From the NCBI GenBank assembly GCA_015680685.1, contig MNCI01004661.1, positions 1,523,441 to 1,587,440 on the forward strand: a DNA stretch of 64,000 bases. Direction: 5' to 3'. The notes beneath the pieces were generated by a model. It was not told where the DNA came from, ran no database searches, and worked only from the letters and a program-made list of their open reading frames with translations. Both the position numbers and the translations under genes were made by a program. Shown here piece by piece: positions 23,690 to 36,654 of the stretch (its first letter is position 1; each line of letters begins with the position of its first letter). The stretch is from Gnetum montanum. Taxonomy: Eukaryota > Streptophyta > Gnetopsida > Gnetales > Gnetaceae.

Positions 23690-25707
23690 CAACAAGTGAA
23701 AGGAGCATCTTGATCCAAAGAGAAAAGCCAATATCAGCAACAGCTGCAGCAACGAAGAGGCTAGAAATCTCAGTAGCATCAATTTATATTGCTGCTAAGC
23801 TTAGTTTTCAGGGCACATGATAAGAGATATCTTTTGCCATTTTCGGGTGGGATTCCTTCCAAACATGGTTTCCAGGGGCAAACGCTCTAAGAGCTCGCCT
23901 GCTTCGCATGTTCGATAGCCCAAGTGCCACAAGTCCCAAAAAAAATCATCTTTGATTAGCTAGCACCATCATGAGGATGAATCAGAATTAGGAATCCAGG
24001 ACCCTGATCCATTTGCTACTACAAATTCAACTGGCAATAATGGCAGCAATGACTCCCTTGGCAAAGGCAACAACTCCTCGACAATCCACTTGGACAACAG
24101 TTCTTGTCTTTTTTAGATGATTAGTGGTCACAATCGCCTTCCAAAGTCACCAATTTTGCTTAGAAGGAGGCCGCCAACGCCAGCAGCAGCTCTGATCCCT
24201 AGGGCAAATTAGTTTCCATGTACCCCGAGAATCCCAGTGTGCTTTTGCGTGGCTCAATTTTCTTTGTTGGCAAGAGCCATCTTCACAACTTGCGCCTCTT
24301 GGATCATGATCCAAGCTTTGACTATGTGCTCTGCAAGATCATCGGATTATCACAGCAACTTGATGGTGCTGTCATAGTTTTGTTGTAGAATTTTAGTGTC
24401 GCCGGTAGTGATGTTAAGATAAATGGAAGGATCTTGGAAGAGTCTTAGGCGACCCTTAATGAAGGAGATGAAATAACTTTTGGTAGTGTTGACAATCATG
24501 TCTATGTATTGCAGCTTCTGGATGAATTAGAAATTACTTTTGCTACTGCTCCAGTAGCGAAGACGAAGACTTCATTGTCAAAATCAGTTAGCAGGATGAG
24601 TAGCAAAGGATTTCAGATGCCGATTCAGAAGAAACCTATCGATTCATTAGTTTCACCATTTGGATCAAAAGATTTGTCATTTGTGCATAGTTGGCGCAAG
24701 GCCCTTTCACTGTACATTAGTAGTCCACGTTCTAAATAAGTTACGCCTGTTAATCGGTCATAGCCTAGAAAAATGGATACAGAGGACAAAATCATTCAGA
24801 CACTGAAGGAGCATTTTCCGGAATCGATTATTTATGCAAAAGATCTAGCTATTTCACTAAAGAGCTTTCCCTACCATTTGAGCGAAAACACCAAGAATGT
24901 GCTATTGGCATCAACTTTCATCCATCTAGAGGGCCAGAAGAATCATGAAGTCGTAGCAGACTATCTTCCTACAATCAGGCCCTGCCTACTTCTGTCAAGC
25001 CTTGCAAGAGGTTCTGAGACTTATCAGGAGATCTTGGTGAAGGCTTTAACCAAGCATTTTGATGTAGAATTGCTGATTTTTGAGAGCACCTCAATTCCAT
25101 CCTTGCGCCAAGAGATTTCAATTGATGATGATGATCATGATGAATATGCAAAAGATCCGTTTGTGAGCATTAGTAGAGTTTGATTTGTTGGCAACCCAAC
25201 AAATGCTGATGGTAGAGGTCCAAGGCATAGTTCTCGTGGATGAGTGCATTTGATGTTTGACGAAAATGAATTGGCCAAAGTTGGTGTGTGTTTTGATGAT
25301 CCTATTCTAGGCGGTATTGAACTCGGTGGCATTTGTGAAAAGAATCATGGGTTTTTCTCTGATCTTTAGCCAAATGAGGAACCTTATAAAGTTAGGGCCA
25401 TTTCAAAAGATGATCAACCGAAAAGGGACATTAACAAGCTTGCCTTGGATGCATTGTTTGAAATGTTAACGATCGAGAGCAAGAGGACACCCCTAATACT
25501 TTTTATGGAAGACGTCAACAAGTTTTTGGTGGGTAGCATTGAACTTGTTAATGAATTGAAGTTGAAATTGGAAACTATGGTGGAGGGAATTGTTGCCATA
25601 GGATCACACTTCCAATCTAAAATTGATTTTAAAAATGAAAAGTTGCCCAAATATCCAAATACTTTGAAGCTACTCATGAGTCTCTTCCCCAACAAAGTGA
25701 GTCTAGA
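23690..25707 (+). pseudogene. FHA-domain AAA ATPase pseudogene, 5' part (interrupted)
   Basis: From about 23890 one reading frame encodes the N-terminal half of a plant nuclear FHA/AAA ATPase of the ATAD1-like group. The FHA region is at about 24200-24530 (RGSIFFVGKSHLHNLRLLDHD, then KINGRILEES). The conserved middle region follows (FPYHLSENTKNVLLASTFIHL; FDVELLIFEST; then a long block ending in SLFPNKVSL). The frame holds without a shift over about 1.5 kb but carries several in-frame stops. There are no introns where the family is expected to be multi-exon, so a retrocopy is likely. It breaks at CTAGA (25703-25707), exactly where element A begins, and resumes at 61008. Confidence 0.85.
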
Positions 25708-26290
25708 TGTGAGAGATGTCTTAGGGTAGTGGTTTTCCTAGGCTCTCCCCATGGTTCGGGGGTCATGGAACACTCTAAGGCACCCTTGTGTGACTCTCAA
25801 GTGTTAGAAAACCCATCTTGGCTTGGTAGTACCAAGTCAGCAATAGGACACCATCCTGTTGCAACTCTCTCTAAGTTCTCTTCATACTACCTTCACTGGG
25901 AGAACTACATGGCCTTGATTCTATGGCAGTTGTAGATATGTAAGCAATCAAAACTAGATAGTTTTGGTGTGGTGCCAAGTCAAACCTTGTACTAGATCGT
26001 GAAGGGGTTTGGGGATGAGATGCCCCCTAGTAGATGCATTATTTCTCTGCTATCGATGTTGTCTACAAGGTTGCTTGTGTACTTGTTTGCAAGGTCCTCA
26101 TTCAGAGTTAGTCGTTCTCCTTGAGGTGCATTCCCATATATATATATATTAAGAAGCTGTGTTTTTGCTTGCACCCTCTCTTGGGTTACTTGCTTGTTAG
26201 AGGCATATTCCCCAAGTCTTTTGCCCCAGATCCATTGGATCTTAGTGAATTCCTTTGGGTGCCTGACAACGTTGAGGTAACATTGTTATA
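25708..26290 (+). repeat. Element A 5' LTR
   Basis: 583 bp from TGTGAGAG to TTGTTATA. It aligns with the split 3' LTR (34192-34251 plus 60493-61007) and with the inverted LTRs of element C. A TATATATATA run near 26136 in the last third may be the promoter. Confidence 0.9.
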
Positions 26291-26306
26291 GATGGTATCA
26301 AAGTGC
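26291..26306 (+). promoter_or_regulatory. Element A primer binding site (tRNA-iMet type)
   Basis: TGGTATCAAAG begins at 26293, two bases after the LTR. Element C has TGGTATCAGAG at the same place. Both match the common TGGTATCAGAGC site that pairs with the 3' end of initiator methionine tRNA. Confidence 0.85.
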
Positions 26307-27069
26307 TTTTGTAATCTTGTTGTGATATGTGTGTGCCCTTTGGTTGGGTTACATCATCGAGGTTGTTCTATTAATGGTCCTTTTGAATTGATATCTAGGT
26401 GATCTATGATCATATCCTTATGTGTTCTTTGAAGAGTTACCTTATGGTAAGCTTTGTACGCTCTTCATTAGGGAGCCAATGTTACGTTGTGAGCAACTGA
26501 TGCATGTTGTTCTTCTCAAAGATGTATACAATTGCATTGTGGTATTGTTCTCCACTTGTTTACTTGTGGTTGGACCTGTTGTGGTTTTATTTGATACGGT
26601 AGAGGAGAGTTTTATTGACAACCCACAAATTATTGTTTCTTGAGGAGCTTTCATATTTAATCTCCAATGATTCATCTGGGATGAATTGGACCTAATCTAT
26701 GCTTCGATCTCCACTCAGATGACATGAATCGAGATGGCATTAATTGAATTGTGCAGGATGTGGCATCCTTGCATTCCCACTCACCCTATAGATACAGTGA
26801 GTATGGGAATTACAAATTGGGATATGTTGGTTCCCAAGTACCTCAGGATGGAGGGCCTCTAGACATGTGCTCTTGGTGAGCCTTATTCTGGATGAATTAA
26901 GATTGTTGCCAGTAGACTTTGTACATTCATGTTTGCGATTGTATGTTTGTTTAGTTGTGTAGGCATGTCTCCCTTGGTTGCATTTTCAAATTTTGTATGT
27001 GTGTCACCTTCATCGTATCTATTGTTCATAACACAAGGCTTATGCTCCATGTGATGTGATGACTTATTG

Positions 27070-29605
27070 TTGGAATTGTTTTTTTTTGAGAGAATGTTCG
27101 GGTTTGTATTACTAAAAGTTATGGTACATGAGTANNNNNNNNNNNNNNNNNNNNNNNNNNNNNNNNNNNNNNNNNNNNNNNNNNNNNNNNNNNNNNNNNN
27201 NNNNNNNNNNNNNNNNNNNNNNNNNNNNNNNNNNNNNNNNNNNNNNNNNNNNNNNNNNNNNNNNNNNNNNNNNNNNNNNNNNNNNNNNNNNNNNNNNNNN
27301 NNNNNNNNNNNNNNNNNNNNNNNNNNNNNNNNNNNNNNNNNNNNNNNNNNNNNNNNNNNNNNNNNNNNNNNNNNNNNNNNNNNNNNNNNNNNNNNNNNNN
27401 NNNNNNNNNNNNNNNNNNNNNNNNNNNNNNNNNNNNNNNNNNNNNNNNNNNNNNNNNNNNNNNNNNNNNNNNNNNNNNNNNNNNNNNNNNNNNNNNNNNN
27501 NNNNNNNNNNNNNNNNNNNNNNNNNNNNNNGGACCTGGCGGCTCTGCGTTCTCAGGGTTAGCCCCTCGAAAAAGGTCGTAGAGTTCTGGAGGCCATGGGA
27601 GGTTGGCAGGATGACCTCACCAACGGCCGAGACCCCCAAATAGCTGGCCAGGGCGGCTTCTGTGAGCCGAATTGCACGGCCACGAAAGAAAGTTTGATCA
27701 CCGCGCCAATTAGTAAAGAACGTGTTGTCAGGAAGGTTAGGGTCCCCGACCAGCCTCTGCAGTAGGTCGGCCCAGCCGCACTGGCAGACCATTTGCCAGA
27801 GTTCCGCGTCATCCTGGTAGACGGCGCAGTCAGGTTCGTACGTCGGCGTCGCTCCCATGGTGTCTGCAAACTCGCGCCATGCTCTGCAGGTCTGTAGGAT
27901 AAGTCGCTGGGGGAGGGGGGGGGTGTTGACGCCTGCGCAAAGACCATGCAATTTTGCACCTTCCAGGCATGCCATAATAGCAGCGCCGACCAGGAGTCAC
28001 CATTAAATCGCCACGCGGGGGGGGGGGGGCGGGTGCATCCTGCATGCGCACCAAGTGGCGATCATGCAAGGGTAGTTGTAAATGAAGTGGGTGAGCATTT
28101 CGGAGCTAGTTCGGCAGCACGGACACGTGGTGTCGTGTGTGATGCCGCGCTGCTATAGTACGACGCGTACGGGGAGCGCCGCAGACTTTATCTGCTAGAG
28201 GAACATTTTGACTTTCTCGGGAAGCCGCCTGCGCTAGATCTCCTACCAGCCGTCCTCCGGGGAAAATTTTTGTGTCAGGATGGCGCACGGCTCGAGGTGG
28301 ATCCAGCCCAGGCACAACATCTCCCGCACGTGCCGATAGATGGTCTGCCAAGGGCGCGAAGCATGCGGTCCAGGCTGCCAAGGTGTGTATTTCCGGTGGG
28401 CGATGCGGGCCCACTGGCTGCGCTCCCCTAACGCACGTGTCAGCTGGTGGACGAGCCGTTGCTGTCCCATCGTGTATTCATCTTCGAAAGTCATGACCCC
28501 CAAGCCCCTCGCCTGACGAGGATGGGTGACGCGGTGCCAGTTTACAAGGTGAAGCTTGCTCCCCCCTTTGCCTCCCTGCCAAATGAAGCCGCGGATCATG
28601 GAGTTGATTTGGTGAATTATGGCCGAGGGGGGCACAGCGACCGTCGCCACAAAGCACGCAGTGGCCGCAAGGATCCCGATAGCCACGAGGAGGCGGCCCT
28701 TGCGGGTAAGAAAATGGTTTGCCTAGTGGTGTATGCGCTTCTCGAGTTTGGGCAGGAGGGGAGTCCAAGTATTGTTCTGTCCCCAATGGAACATCGGGAT
28801 ACCAAGGTAGGTATCGGTGAGTTTGCCGAATTGAATGTTTAGGATTTGTGTAACCCAGTGCTACACTTGCGGGTCCACATTGATGAAGTACGCCGCCGAC
28901 TTTGTGCGGTTGATTTCCAATCCTAATTCGGTAGCCAATCTGGTCAGGGCCAGGTTGATACACCGTGCCTGAGGGGCCGCCACCCAGCTGAGAAGCATGG
29001 TATCGTCGGTGTAGTGTTCAACACGGTAAGCCACCCCCGCAATGTCCAGGCCCTCCACCCCTGAGGTACTGCAGTAAAATTGCATGAGGTCCATGGCAAT
29101 GATGAACAGTAAGGGGGACAGGGGGTCGCCTTGTCTCAGTCCATGACTAGGGGAGGAAAAGCCCCACAACTGCCCACCCACGTCAAAAGAGAACCCTGCG
29201 GAGGACTGGATATGCAGACATAATTGGATAAAACCAAGGTCAAAGCCTTTCTTATGCATGATGTCATGTAGGGCGTCCCAACTAAGCGTATCATATGCCT
29301 TAGCTATGTCTAGCTTGAGACATAGACCCGGAAACCCCGTAGTATGGAGGGAATGAAGGATCTTTTACATAAGAAGAACTTGATCTTGAAGGGTCCTACC
29401 ATGAACGAAGCCCGCCTGATTGCGTCCAACCAACTTAGGTAAGAGGGGTCCCAGACGATTGACCAGGAGTTTGGAGAAGACGCGAATGAGAACATTGCAC
29501 ACACCAATGGGACGAAAGTGCTCTGGGCGGTGTGCATTCAACTGTTTTGGGATGCAGATAATGCGCGAGCAGTTGAGTTCACACCGTACCTGTTTTGGAA
29601 TTGTT
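27070..29605 (-). mobile_element. GC-rich LINE, 5'-truncated (body 27081-29594, TSD TTGGAATTGTT)
   Basis: Inserted in element A with identical 11-bp flanks TTGGAATTGTT (27070-27080 and 29595-29605). The uninterrupted site in element C (near 54740) confirms the insertion. On the minus strand it ends in a short poly-A (plus-strand T run to 27087). Coding blocks read right to left: an RT start with IPKQLN and FRPIGVCNVLIRVFSK (29365-29594), then HGLRQGDPLSPLLFII and a catalytic YTDDT in place of the usual YADD (28861-29259). Behind that come GFIWQGGKGGSKLHLVNW (28243-28686) and a zinc-binding tail. The frames are broken, partly at long poly-C runs. Base composition is far richer in GC than all neighbours. 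Confidence 0.88.
27135..27530. other. Assembly gap
   Basis: 396 unknown bases inside the GC-rich LINE, near its 3' end. Frames that appear to run through it are artefacts. Confidence 0.99.
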
Positions 29606-32600
29606 GAGGATGCACTTGAAGGCCATTTGTGCCAACCCAAGGCCAAATGTTTATGATCCTTATTTTGACAACCTTTTGTGCTTTAGGCATGTTTGCCCTT
29701 GTTACAAACCTTTCATGAGTTGTGCTCCCTTTGAGCTAGTTGTGTTGCCCTTGGTTTTGTGGCATCACTTCTTTAATTGGTGACATTTCTTTGGGTACTT
29801 TGATTTGGGGACCTTTTGGTGTAGGTCATTCTATTGTTGGTTCTTGTTGAGACCTCACCTCTTTTGATGAGAGTCTTTCTTATGGATGCATCCTCCCTAA
29901 TGTTGCTCATTGTAGCGAGAATTGGAACTTTCTTGAGACTTGTTGTTGGCTAGACTTTGGTCTCCCTTCTTATTTCTAAGTTGAGATAATGATTCTCTAT
30001 TGCCCATGGCTCTTATGATGTGTTGAGATTTTGATCCTGGTGGGAATCAGTGTCAGTGGCTGGGAATGTTTTTTGTATGTGAATCTTGGAATTTTGAGAG
30101 TGTTCTAGTTCTCTCTAGGTGTGCCTCATGACAAATTCTTTTATGTGATTGTATCTAATTGATCCATCAATATTTTGCATGATTAATCTCTATGCATGTT
30201 GCTTAGGTCTTGCTCTTTATGATGTTGTGAGAGTGATATTTCTTTGTTGTATGATCATGCTTGATGGGTGTATATGAGGCTAATGTGCTGATCATGTTCT
30301 TGCTAACTTCTATTTCTGAGCTGTTATCTTGGTCTTGCAGGTAGCACAAGTACAAAGATGTGGCCAATGGTGACCTTAGTTGATTTTGTGAACACTATGG
30401 CTATGGGTAAGATGTGTGCTCTTGAGGCCTTCATGAATTGGTTATATGATCTTAGAATCCCAACATTGGGTTGTGGATTTATCAATACCTTGGTTGTGAT
30501 GAAACAACAGGTACATCATGATTTATTTGCCTCTTAGTGTTGGGTGAGCACTAACAGAGGACAGTGATCCATCCTAGACCCTATAGATATTGGGTTAGTA
30601 GATGGCTTAAAATGGTATCCCTAGCCATGCCAGATATTGATGGCCCAAGAGTGGTCAATGCCTTGAGGTCCCATAGTGGTAGGTGGCGGATACTCAGTTG
30701 GCATGTCTCATTATTTGATCATTGCGCTCATGTCCCAATTCATTTTCGTTTGATGGTAGTCATGCAATGGGTTCAGTGCAATGGTTGTTCATGTATGTTT
30801 AGAGATAGTCATGCAATGAGTGCAGTGTGATAGATGTTCATGTACATGTAGAGACAGAGACAAGTTTTTCTCAGAATAACATGGTGCAACCTTGGTGTGC
30901 CCTTGGTGGCCCAAACCCTTCAGCTTAGGATGGGCTTGGGTAGCTTGTCCTATAGCCTTTTAGGCTTGGGTAGCAACCCCAAATGCCATGTCTTATGTTC
31001 ACTAAATGTATTCCTATCCTTGGGTGTGTGAACTTGTAATGTAATGTTGTGATGTTATTGCCCTATGTGAGTCAATTGTCTCCTTGTTATAGGCCCATGC
31101 CACACCCTATGACAAGGCCAAGCTTGATGTATGGTGTTTTCCTGGTGCTCATTCTTGAAGCACCTCCTCTATATGTTGTAAGTGGCCGTTGTGCCTTGAT
31201 GTGCAATTTTATTGAAAGACCCATGGAAAATTCTCTTTGTTAAGATATGGTGTTGTAACAAGTAGGCTAGGGCATGTCCTTACCCAAGGTGTTCTTGAAT
31301 TGATGCCTTGTGTTCTTGGTGATATTGGCATGCCATGATAATGTGTCCTTCGATGAATGTTTTTGAGACAGGACAAGTCTTGGCAACACTTCCTCTTGGG
31401 TTCCTGGACTGGTAGAAATGTTATCCATAGGTGATCAATGGTGGCATGTAGCCTGAAATTCAAACAAATTGGTTCAATAAGTTTGATCTTGATAGCGGGT
31501 GGTTCATGGTGGCCATGTGAATTACAATGGTAGACTAAAATTCAAATCAAGGCATTGCGACTATGTCTAGCTATGGAGTAGAGTTGAGTTCTAGGTATTG
31601 GCACCTAAACTCACTCTTCCATGGCTAGATGTGATCATAGAGCAATTTTGCAAACATTGGGATGGTGGTCCATCCTTGAATAAATGATGTTACAGTTATA
31701 CAAATTGTGACTTCTCTTGGTGGCCTTGCTTGGTGGACTTGGATGTGCTTGAAAACACTTGAGCCTTCATGATTGAGGGCTTTTGGTGCTTTGCGAATGA
31801 TGGTGTGCTCTTGTGACTAGTTGCTTTTGGTGCTTTTGGGGGCTATGATGCACTCTCATGGCTTGGGACTTATTGGTGCTTTTGTGGACTATGATGTGAT
31901 TTCATGACTTGGGACTTATTGTGCCTAGCGGGCTATGGTGTATTGCGCAATCTCCTTCATGTACTCTGTTCCTTGTGTACAATGATGTATCACAATGTCT
32001 CTCCCTAATGTATTGTCCCATTTCTTTGGTGTATTGTTAAATTATGTCAGTGTCCTAACCTCTTTGGTGGGATAGCAAGGTTGAGCATTATATTACTTGG
32101 TGATTCTTTGATCCTATGAGGGATCATTCTCCATTTTGATGGATACCCTCTTTAGTTCCTAAAATAATAATGCAGGTTATATTGAGGTAGTTGTTCCCTA
32201 GATGGGATCTAGAAGCAGTTGATGTTTGGCACTTGTTCCTAGTAGTGGTCCCATGTTTGTGAACTCTTGGGGCTTGTTTTCAAAGAAAAAATGTTGTTAC
32301 TATGGTGTAATTCATGGAACTTCCCTTGTGAGGCTATGTTGTTGATGTAGCCTAAATGTATATATCTCCTCTCTTGTAAGCAAGGCATGGGGTACTCTCT
32401 CTTAGCTTTTGGGGCTCAAGAGGGACTCCATTGTTGGGGTTCTCTGGTAGACCATCCTTATTGTAAACCCTTTGGGGATGAGTCATGTATTGTTTTGAGT
32501 TAGTAGTTGATGTTAGTGAAGCCCATTCTTTGTAAAATTGTCTTGAGGAACTAGTTCTACTATGGGCAAACTGTTCTTGTTGACTTGCATTTGTTGTTTG

Positions 32601-34191
32601 GGCTAGATGGTAATAGGTAGTGGTGCGGCCTTGTGCAGCACAATTTTTGTAAATGGGTTAGACTGGGATGTATGAAATGAAAACCTAGATCTCCCAAGAT
32701 GAAACAGAAATCCCTCTTGGTAGAATTTTGAGAAATAAAATCATTTGCATTTTGAGTTGTTCTTACAGTGGAATCGAGTGTGGGTAAGACCTGTGAATCC
32801 ATGTATTTTCTTAGATGGTAGTAATTTGATGATATGGTTGTGTTGGCCATGTAGACTACTTAGGCATGTATTATGGGTAAGGTGTAGTTAGATCGCTGTA
32901 CTTGCCTACGGAAGAAACCTTCCAAAGAGGATCTTTTCTTCAGGTTCAAAAATCCAATGAAAGGTGTTGATTGGGAGTTGCAATCATTCCTAACATGATA
33001 GGAAAATTCAGATTCTAGGAACCTAGATGTTCCTTGGAGAATTCATGACTGTGGTTGCTCTTGAAGGTGATTCTACATGCTTCCTTGGACCAAGTGTTCA
33101 AAAAATGGTGCTTGTCCCATGTCTTGGAGTGGGAAGGATAGCTTGTAAGTTGAAAGTGCGGTTGATCCTTTCCCATGAATGGGACATTATGGTTACAATT
33201 GATGATGTGGTAGTGGTTGACATGAGACATGTGTATGAAGGATTTTCTTGGGTTGGCTGCCCAACATATCCTCCACTTGTTCTAGCATTGAAGTAGGTGT
33301 TCTTGATGCTGGACAATGTCAAAGGATGTTGATGATAGATTGGGTTTGTATGCTATGGTAGCCTCTTGGAGAAGCTTTCCAAACAAATTTTGCATCTTCT
33401 CTTTTGGCTATGGAAATGAAATAGTGATGGATGGTGAAATGAGGATTGTGATGTTGGTGTGTTTGTGGACGGAAAGGTCAGGCCTTGTACCTTATTTTGA
33501 AGGGAGAACATGCTCAACTCCCTTCATACCAGCCTAAGCAGATGTGATGTGAAAAAAAAATGTGCATGGTATAAACATGCAAATTCAGTGCTTAGATGGT
33601 TGCAGTGGTAAGACCTCATGGGTCTAGATGCGAGTAGAACATGGAGTTCTAGCAAGCTTGAGTTGCTTGTGAAGACATGGCTCTTTTGGGACATGTTCTT
33701 CCTCTTGATTTTATGCTCCCAAGTCCATCATCATGGGCAGTGGCCTTAGTGAGCCCTCAAAATTGATGATAAAAAAAATCAATGGGTGCTGAGATGCCAT
33801 TCACGAAGGAACTTGGTTGCACTTGTGGAAGAAGAGAGTATCTCCTTGCATAGGTATGGATCTATGCAAGAAGATAGGGCTCTAGACTTGATAAGGGGTG
33901 GCTCTAGGGGATGCCTTAGAGATGTTGGTCCTTTGGGTTAAACTTCTCCTACTTGTCTCAGAGTAGGAAAAGTTTTTGGGATTCCTCTAAGTGTCCTTTG
34001 CATTTCATGTAAGGCCTTAGATAGAAGGATGTATTAGGTGTTGGGGTTGGTACCTTCTTTCAAGCCTAGCATTAGTTGAGTTGATGGATTCCCTAGAGTT
34101 GACAAAGTTCCAAACCAATACTTGAAGTGTACTCTCAAAGTCATCCTAAGCTCTGCTCCAAGGATGTAGCTTATTTTGTGTGGGGGAGGAT

Positions 34192-34251
34192 TGTGAGAGA
34201 TGTATTAGGGTAGTGGTTCTCCTAGGCTTTCCCCATGGTTTAGGGACCATG
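34192..34251 (+). repeat. Element A 3' LTR, first part
   Basis: The first 60 bp of the 3' LTR (TGTGAGAGATGTATTAGGG onward), cut at CCATG by insertion of element B. The rest is at 60493-61007. Confidence 0.9.
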
Positions 34252-34385
34252 TGATGAGTTGTGTTTAATTAGCTACATCAATGAGGCCCTGTGGATGTAG
34301 TGTTGTTTTTTGGCTATAAATACATGCTTGTAGCCACATTTATGGCAAGTAGAGATTGTAGTTGCAATGAAGCTTTTGTAGTTTT
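34252..34385 (+). repeat. Element B 5' LTR, first part
   Basis: The first 134 bp of the 5' LTR, including its TATA box (GGCTATAAATA near 34315). It is cut at GTTTT by the Copia insertion and resumes at 41548. Relative to the 3' LTR it lacks roughly 55 bp of the region upstream of the TATA box. Confidence 0.9.
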
Positions 34386-34982
34386 TGTAACAATGAATTA
34401 GTAGTTTATTATTTGCGAACTACACTTTCTGTTTCTACTGTCGGATAGTTTTAGAATTTTCCCTGGTGAACTACACTTTCTGTTTCTACTGTTGGATAGT
34501 TTTAGAATTTTCCCTGGAGATGAGATAAGACTTCTAAACTTGTTGTGAAGATCTATCTCAGTTAACAATGTGATAGCTTTGGACAGCAACATGACAGTTT
34601 TCATTGCAATCCATTTGTTCCAACCGATTCATTGTTATCTGGAAATGGTCTCATATTTTTTTAATAAATGGTAATTGATTCCTAGACCTTTTGACTTCTT
34701 GATGGGAGAACAAGGCACGGGAAATCAATTGTAGTGTAGTAGTTCAGGTCCCTTTCACAGTCGCTTACAGTCTACATACACCATCATCGCAGAGCACCCG
34801 TGTGAAAGAAGATCCGGAACATTTAGGCATCAGTGGCATCAATGGCTGGAGGTCAGTTCAATCTATTTTTTCAAATTGATTTGTGCATTTTTGTTTCATG
34901 CACATTTGTAGATTAAGAGATCTGTTTTTACATGCTTCCGCTTGTGCAATTGGGTTTTGATGCACTAGAAAGATTTCTAACA
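34386..34982 (+). repeat. Copia 5' LTR
   Basis: 597 bp. It carries a 54-bp tandem duplication (two copies of the ACTACACTTTCTGTTTCTAC block, 34418-34525) that the 3' LTR has only once. The primer site TGGTATTAGAGCC follows at 34985. Confidence 0.93.
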
Positions 34983-36654
34983 TTTGGTATTAGAGCCATA
35001 GATCTCTGCCTTGATGCTTAGTTTTGGTTTTCTGGGTTTTGCTACATTGTTTCTGTCTGCAAATTTCTGCGATTTTTGTCTATNTTCAGCGTTTGGATCC
35101 TTGATTTTTCATGCTGGCCTTATGTTTTCTTCTGGCCTTGGATCTGCTACGCTGAGAGAATGGTGCTATCTCGGGCAGTTTATCCGATTGAGGCAGTGGG
35201 TGCTGTAGGAAGAGTAAAGGATTGAATATTGCTGTTGTTATTTCTGTAAGCGATGGATGGAGTTTTATTACATGCGGTTTTCAATATGGCTATGAAAATG
35301 AAAATAACGTAAACCGTTTCACACGTAAACTATTTATCATGTTGAATGTTGGTCTTAGCATATTATTTTTCTTTTTCACGCTGCGCGATGCTCTAATGAG
35401 GATTTTTATTTTTCCGGTTGATTAATGATGGAACCTTTCATTTTTCCTGGTGGTATTTTTGAAATATCCTTTGACATGTAAAAGGAATTTTACTGCGATT
35501 TGGACATAGAGTGGCCACAGCATCTTTACAAAATTATAAATTAATATAGAGTGGCCACAGCATCTTTCAAACATTGTTTTTTAAAATTTATTTTATCAAT
35601 GCTTTGGAATCTAAGTATAGAAAAGGTCCTTGATAAATGCACTATTTTGGACATTTGAATTTAAACTAATGGCCTTTGAAATATTTAATTTGCTCACATG
35701 GGTGAGTAATTTTGGCATTTGGAATGACAGTTTTTAATACTACCATTTTTCGAAATAAGGATGCATTGATTTAAATGATTCATGTGGAAGAAAATATATA
35801 TATAGATATATATTCCATTGTTGTTTTGAAAAATGGCAATTATGGACTCATGTTTTGGTGTTTTTCAAGCAAGAAATGATTGTAGGTTTTTTCATGCTTG
35901 CTTAGAATTTAATTGCATTTTGTCAATATTGATTTTGATGCATAATGTAATCGTATGTATAACAAGAAAGAAAATTTTTGCATCATTTACTAGTGATCCT
36001 TATAATTTGTATAGTCATAGAGTGGCCACAGCATCTTTGATTATACAAAATTATAAATTAAGAGTTTTGGATCACATAAGTAATTGTGATTAATCACATG
36101 TAATATAATAGACTTTATCCCACAGGAATTTCTATTATATTTAATGTGGTCAATCAGGATGAAATGTTGAATTATTTTTCTTAATTTGCCCACAGGGATT
36201 AAGAAAAGGCATATAATTCAATAGTTTCCTCATAAGGATATATGGATCTATTTGAATTAAAATTTAGCCCACAGGCAATTTTATGTCATTTGATTCATAT
36301 CTTGCATGTTTTACATTGGTAAATGTGCCCTAAGGTATTTCATCACATATATAGTATTGTGATTAATCATCTGTCATATGATAGATTTTGACCCACATGA
36401 ATTTCCATTATATTTACAGTGATTAATCAGGGTGAAGTATTGAATTATTTTTCTTAATTTGCCCACAGGGATTAAGAAAAGGAATATAGTTTAATAGCTT
36501 CATCATAAGGATATATGAGTCTTTTTGAATTAAAATTTAGCCCACAGGCAATTTTATGTCATGTGATTCATATTTTTGCATGTTTACATTGGTACACATG
36601 TCCTACAGTTTATAGCCTAAAATTTAGTGACATAAGCATGTTTATTTTGCAGCT
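34983..36654 (+). mobile_element. Copia leader with internal repeats
   Basis: After the primer site comes a 1.65-kb AT-rich leader without a gene. A 21-bp motif, TAGAGTGGCCACAGCATCTTT less its first base, recurs at 35508, 35548 and 36019. A diverged direct duplication of about 270 bp covers 36086-36340 and 36359-36602; each unit includes several GCCCACAGG motifs. One unknown base lies at 35084. Confidence 0.75.

Larger units (their letters stand above)
26307..34191 (+). mobile_element. Element A internal region (non-coding), interrupted by a LINE
   Basis: About 5.4 kb once the LINE is removed. It aligns with the reverse complement of 50234-55492 in element C over essentially its whole length. 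No retroviral domain was found in any frame. Small frames shared with element C occur near 26480-26640 and 30564-30830. The polypurine tract TGGGGGAGGAT (34181-34191) immediately precedes the 3' LTR. Confidence 0.8.

Noticed and set aside
27067-27975. Long frames crossing the run of unknown bases
   Set aside because: Their length is produced by the gap; only the flanking LINE sequence is real.
28243-28963. Several overlapping frames on both strands in the GC-rich block
   Set aside because: GC-rich DNA leaves many frames open. Only the minus-strand frames with RT motifs were kept.
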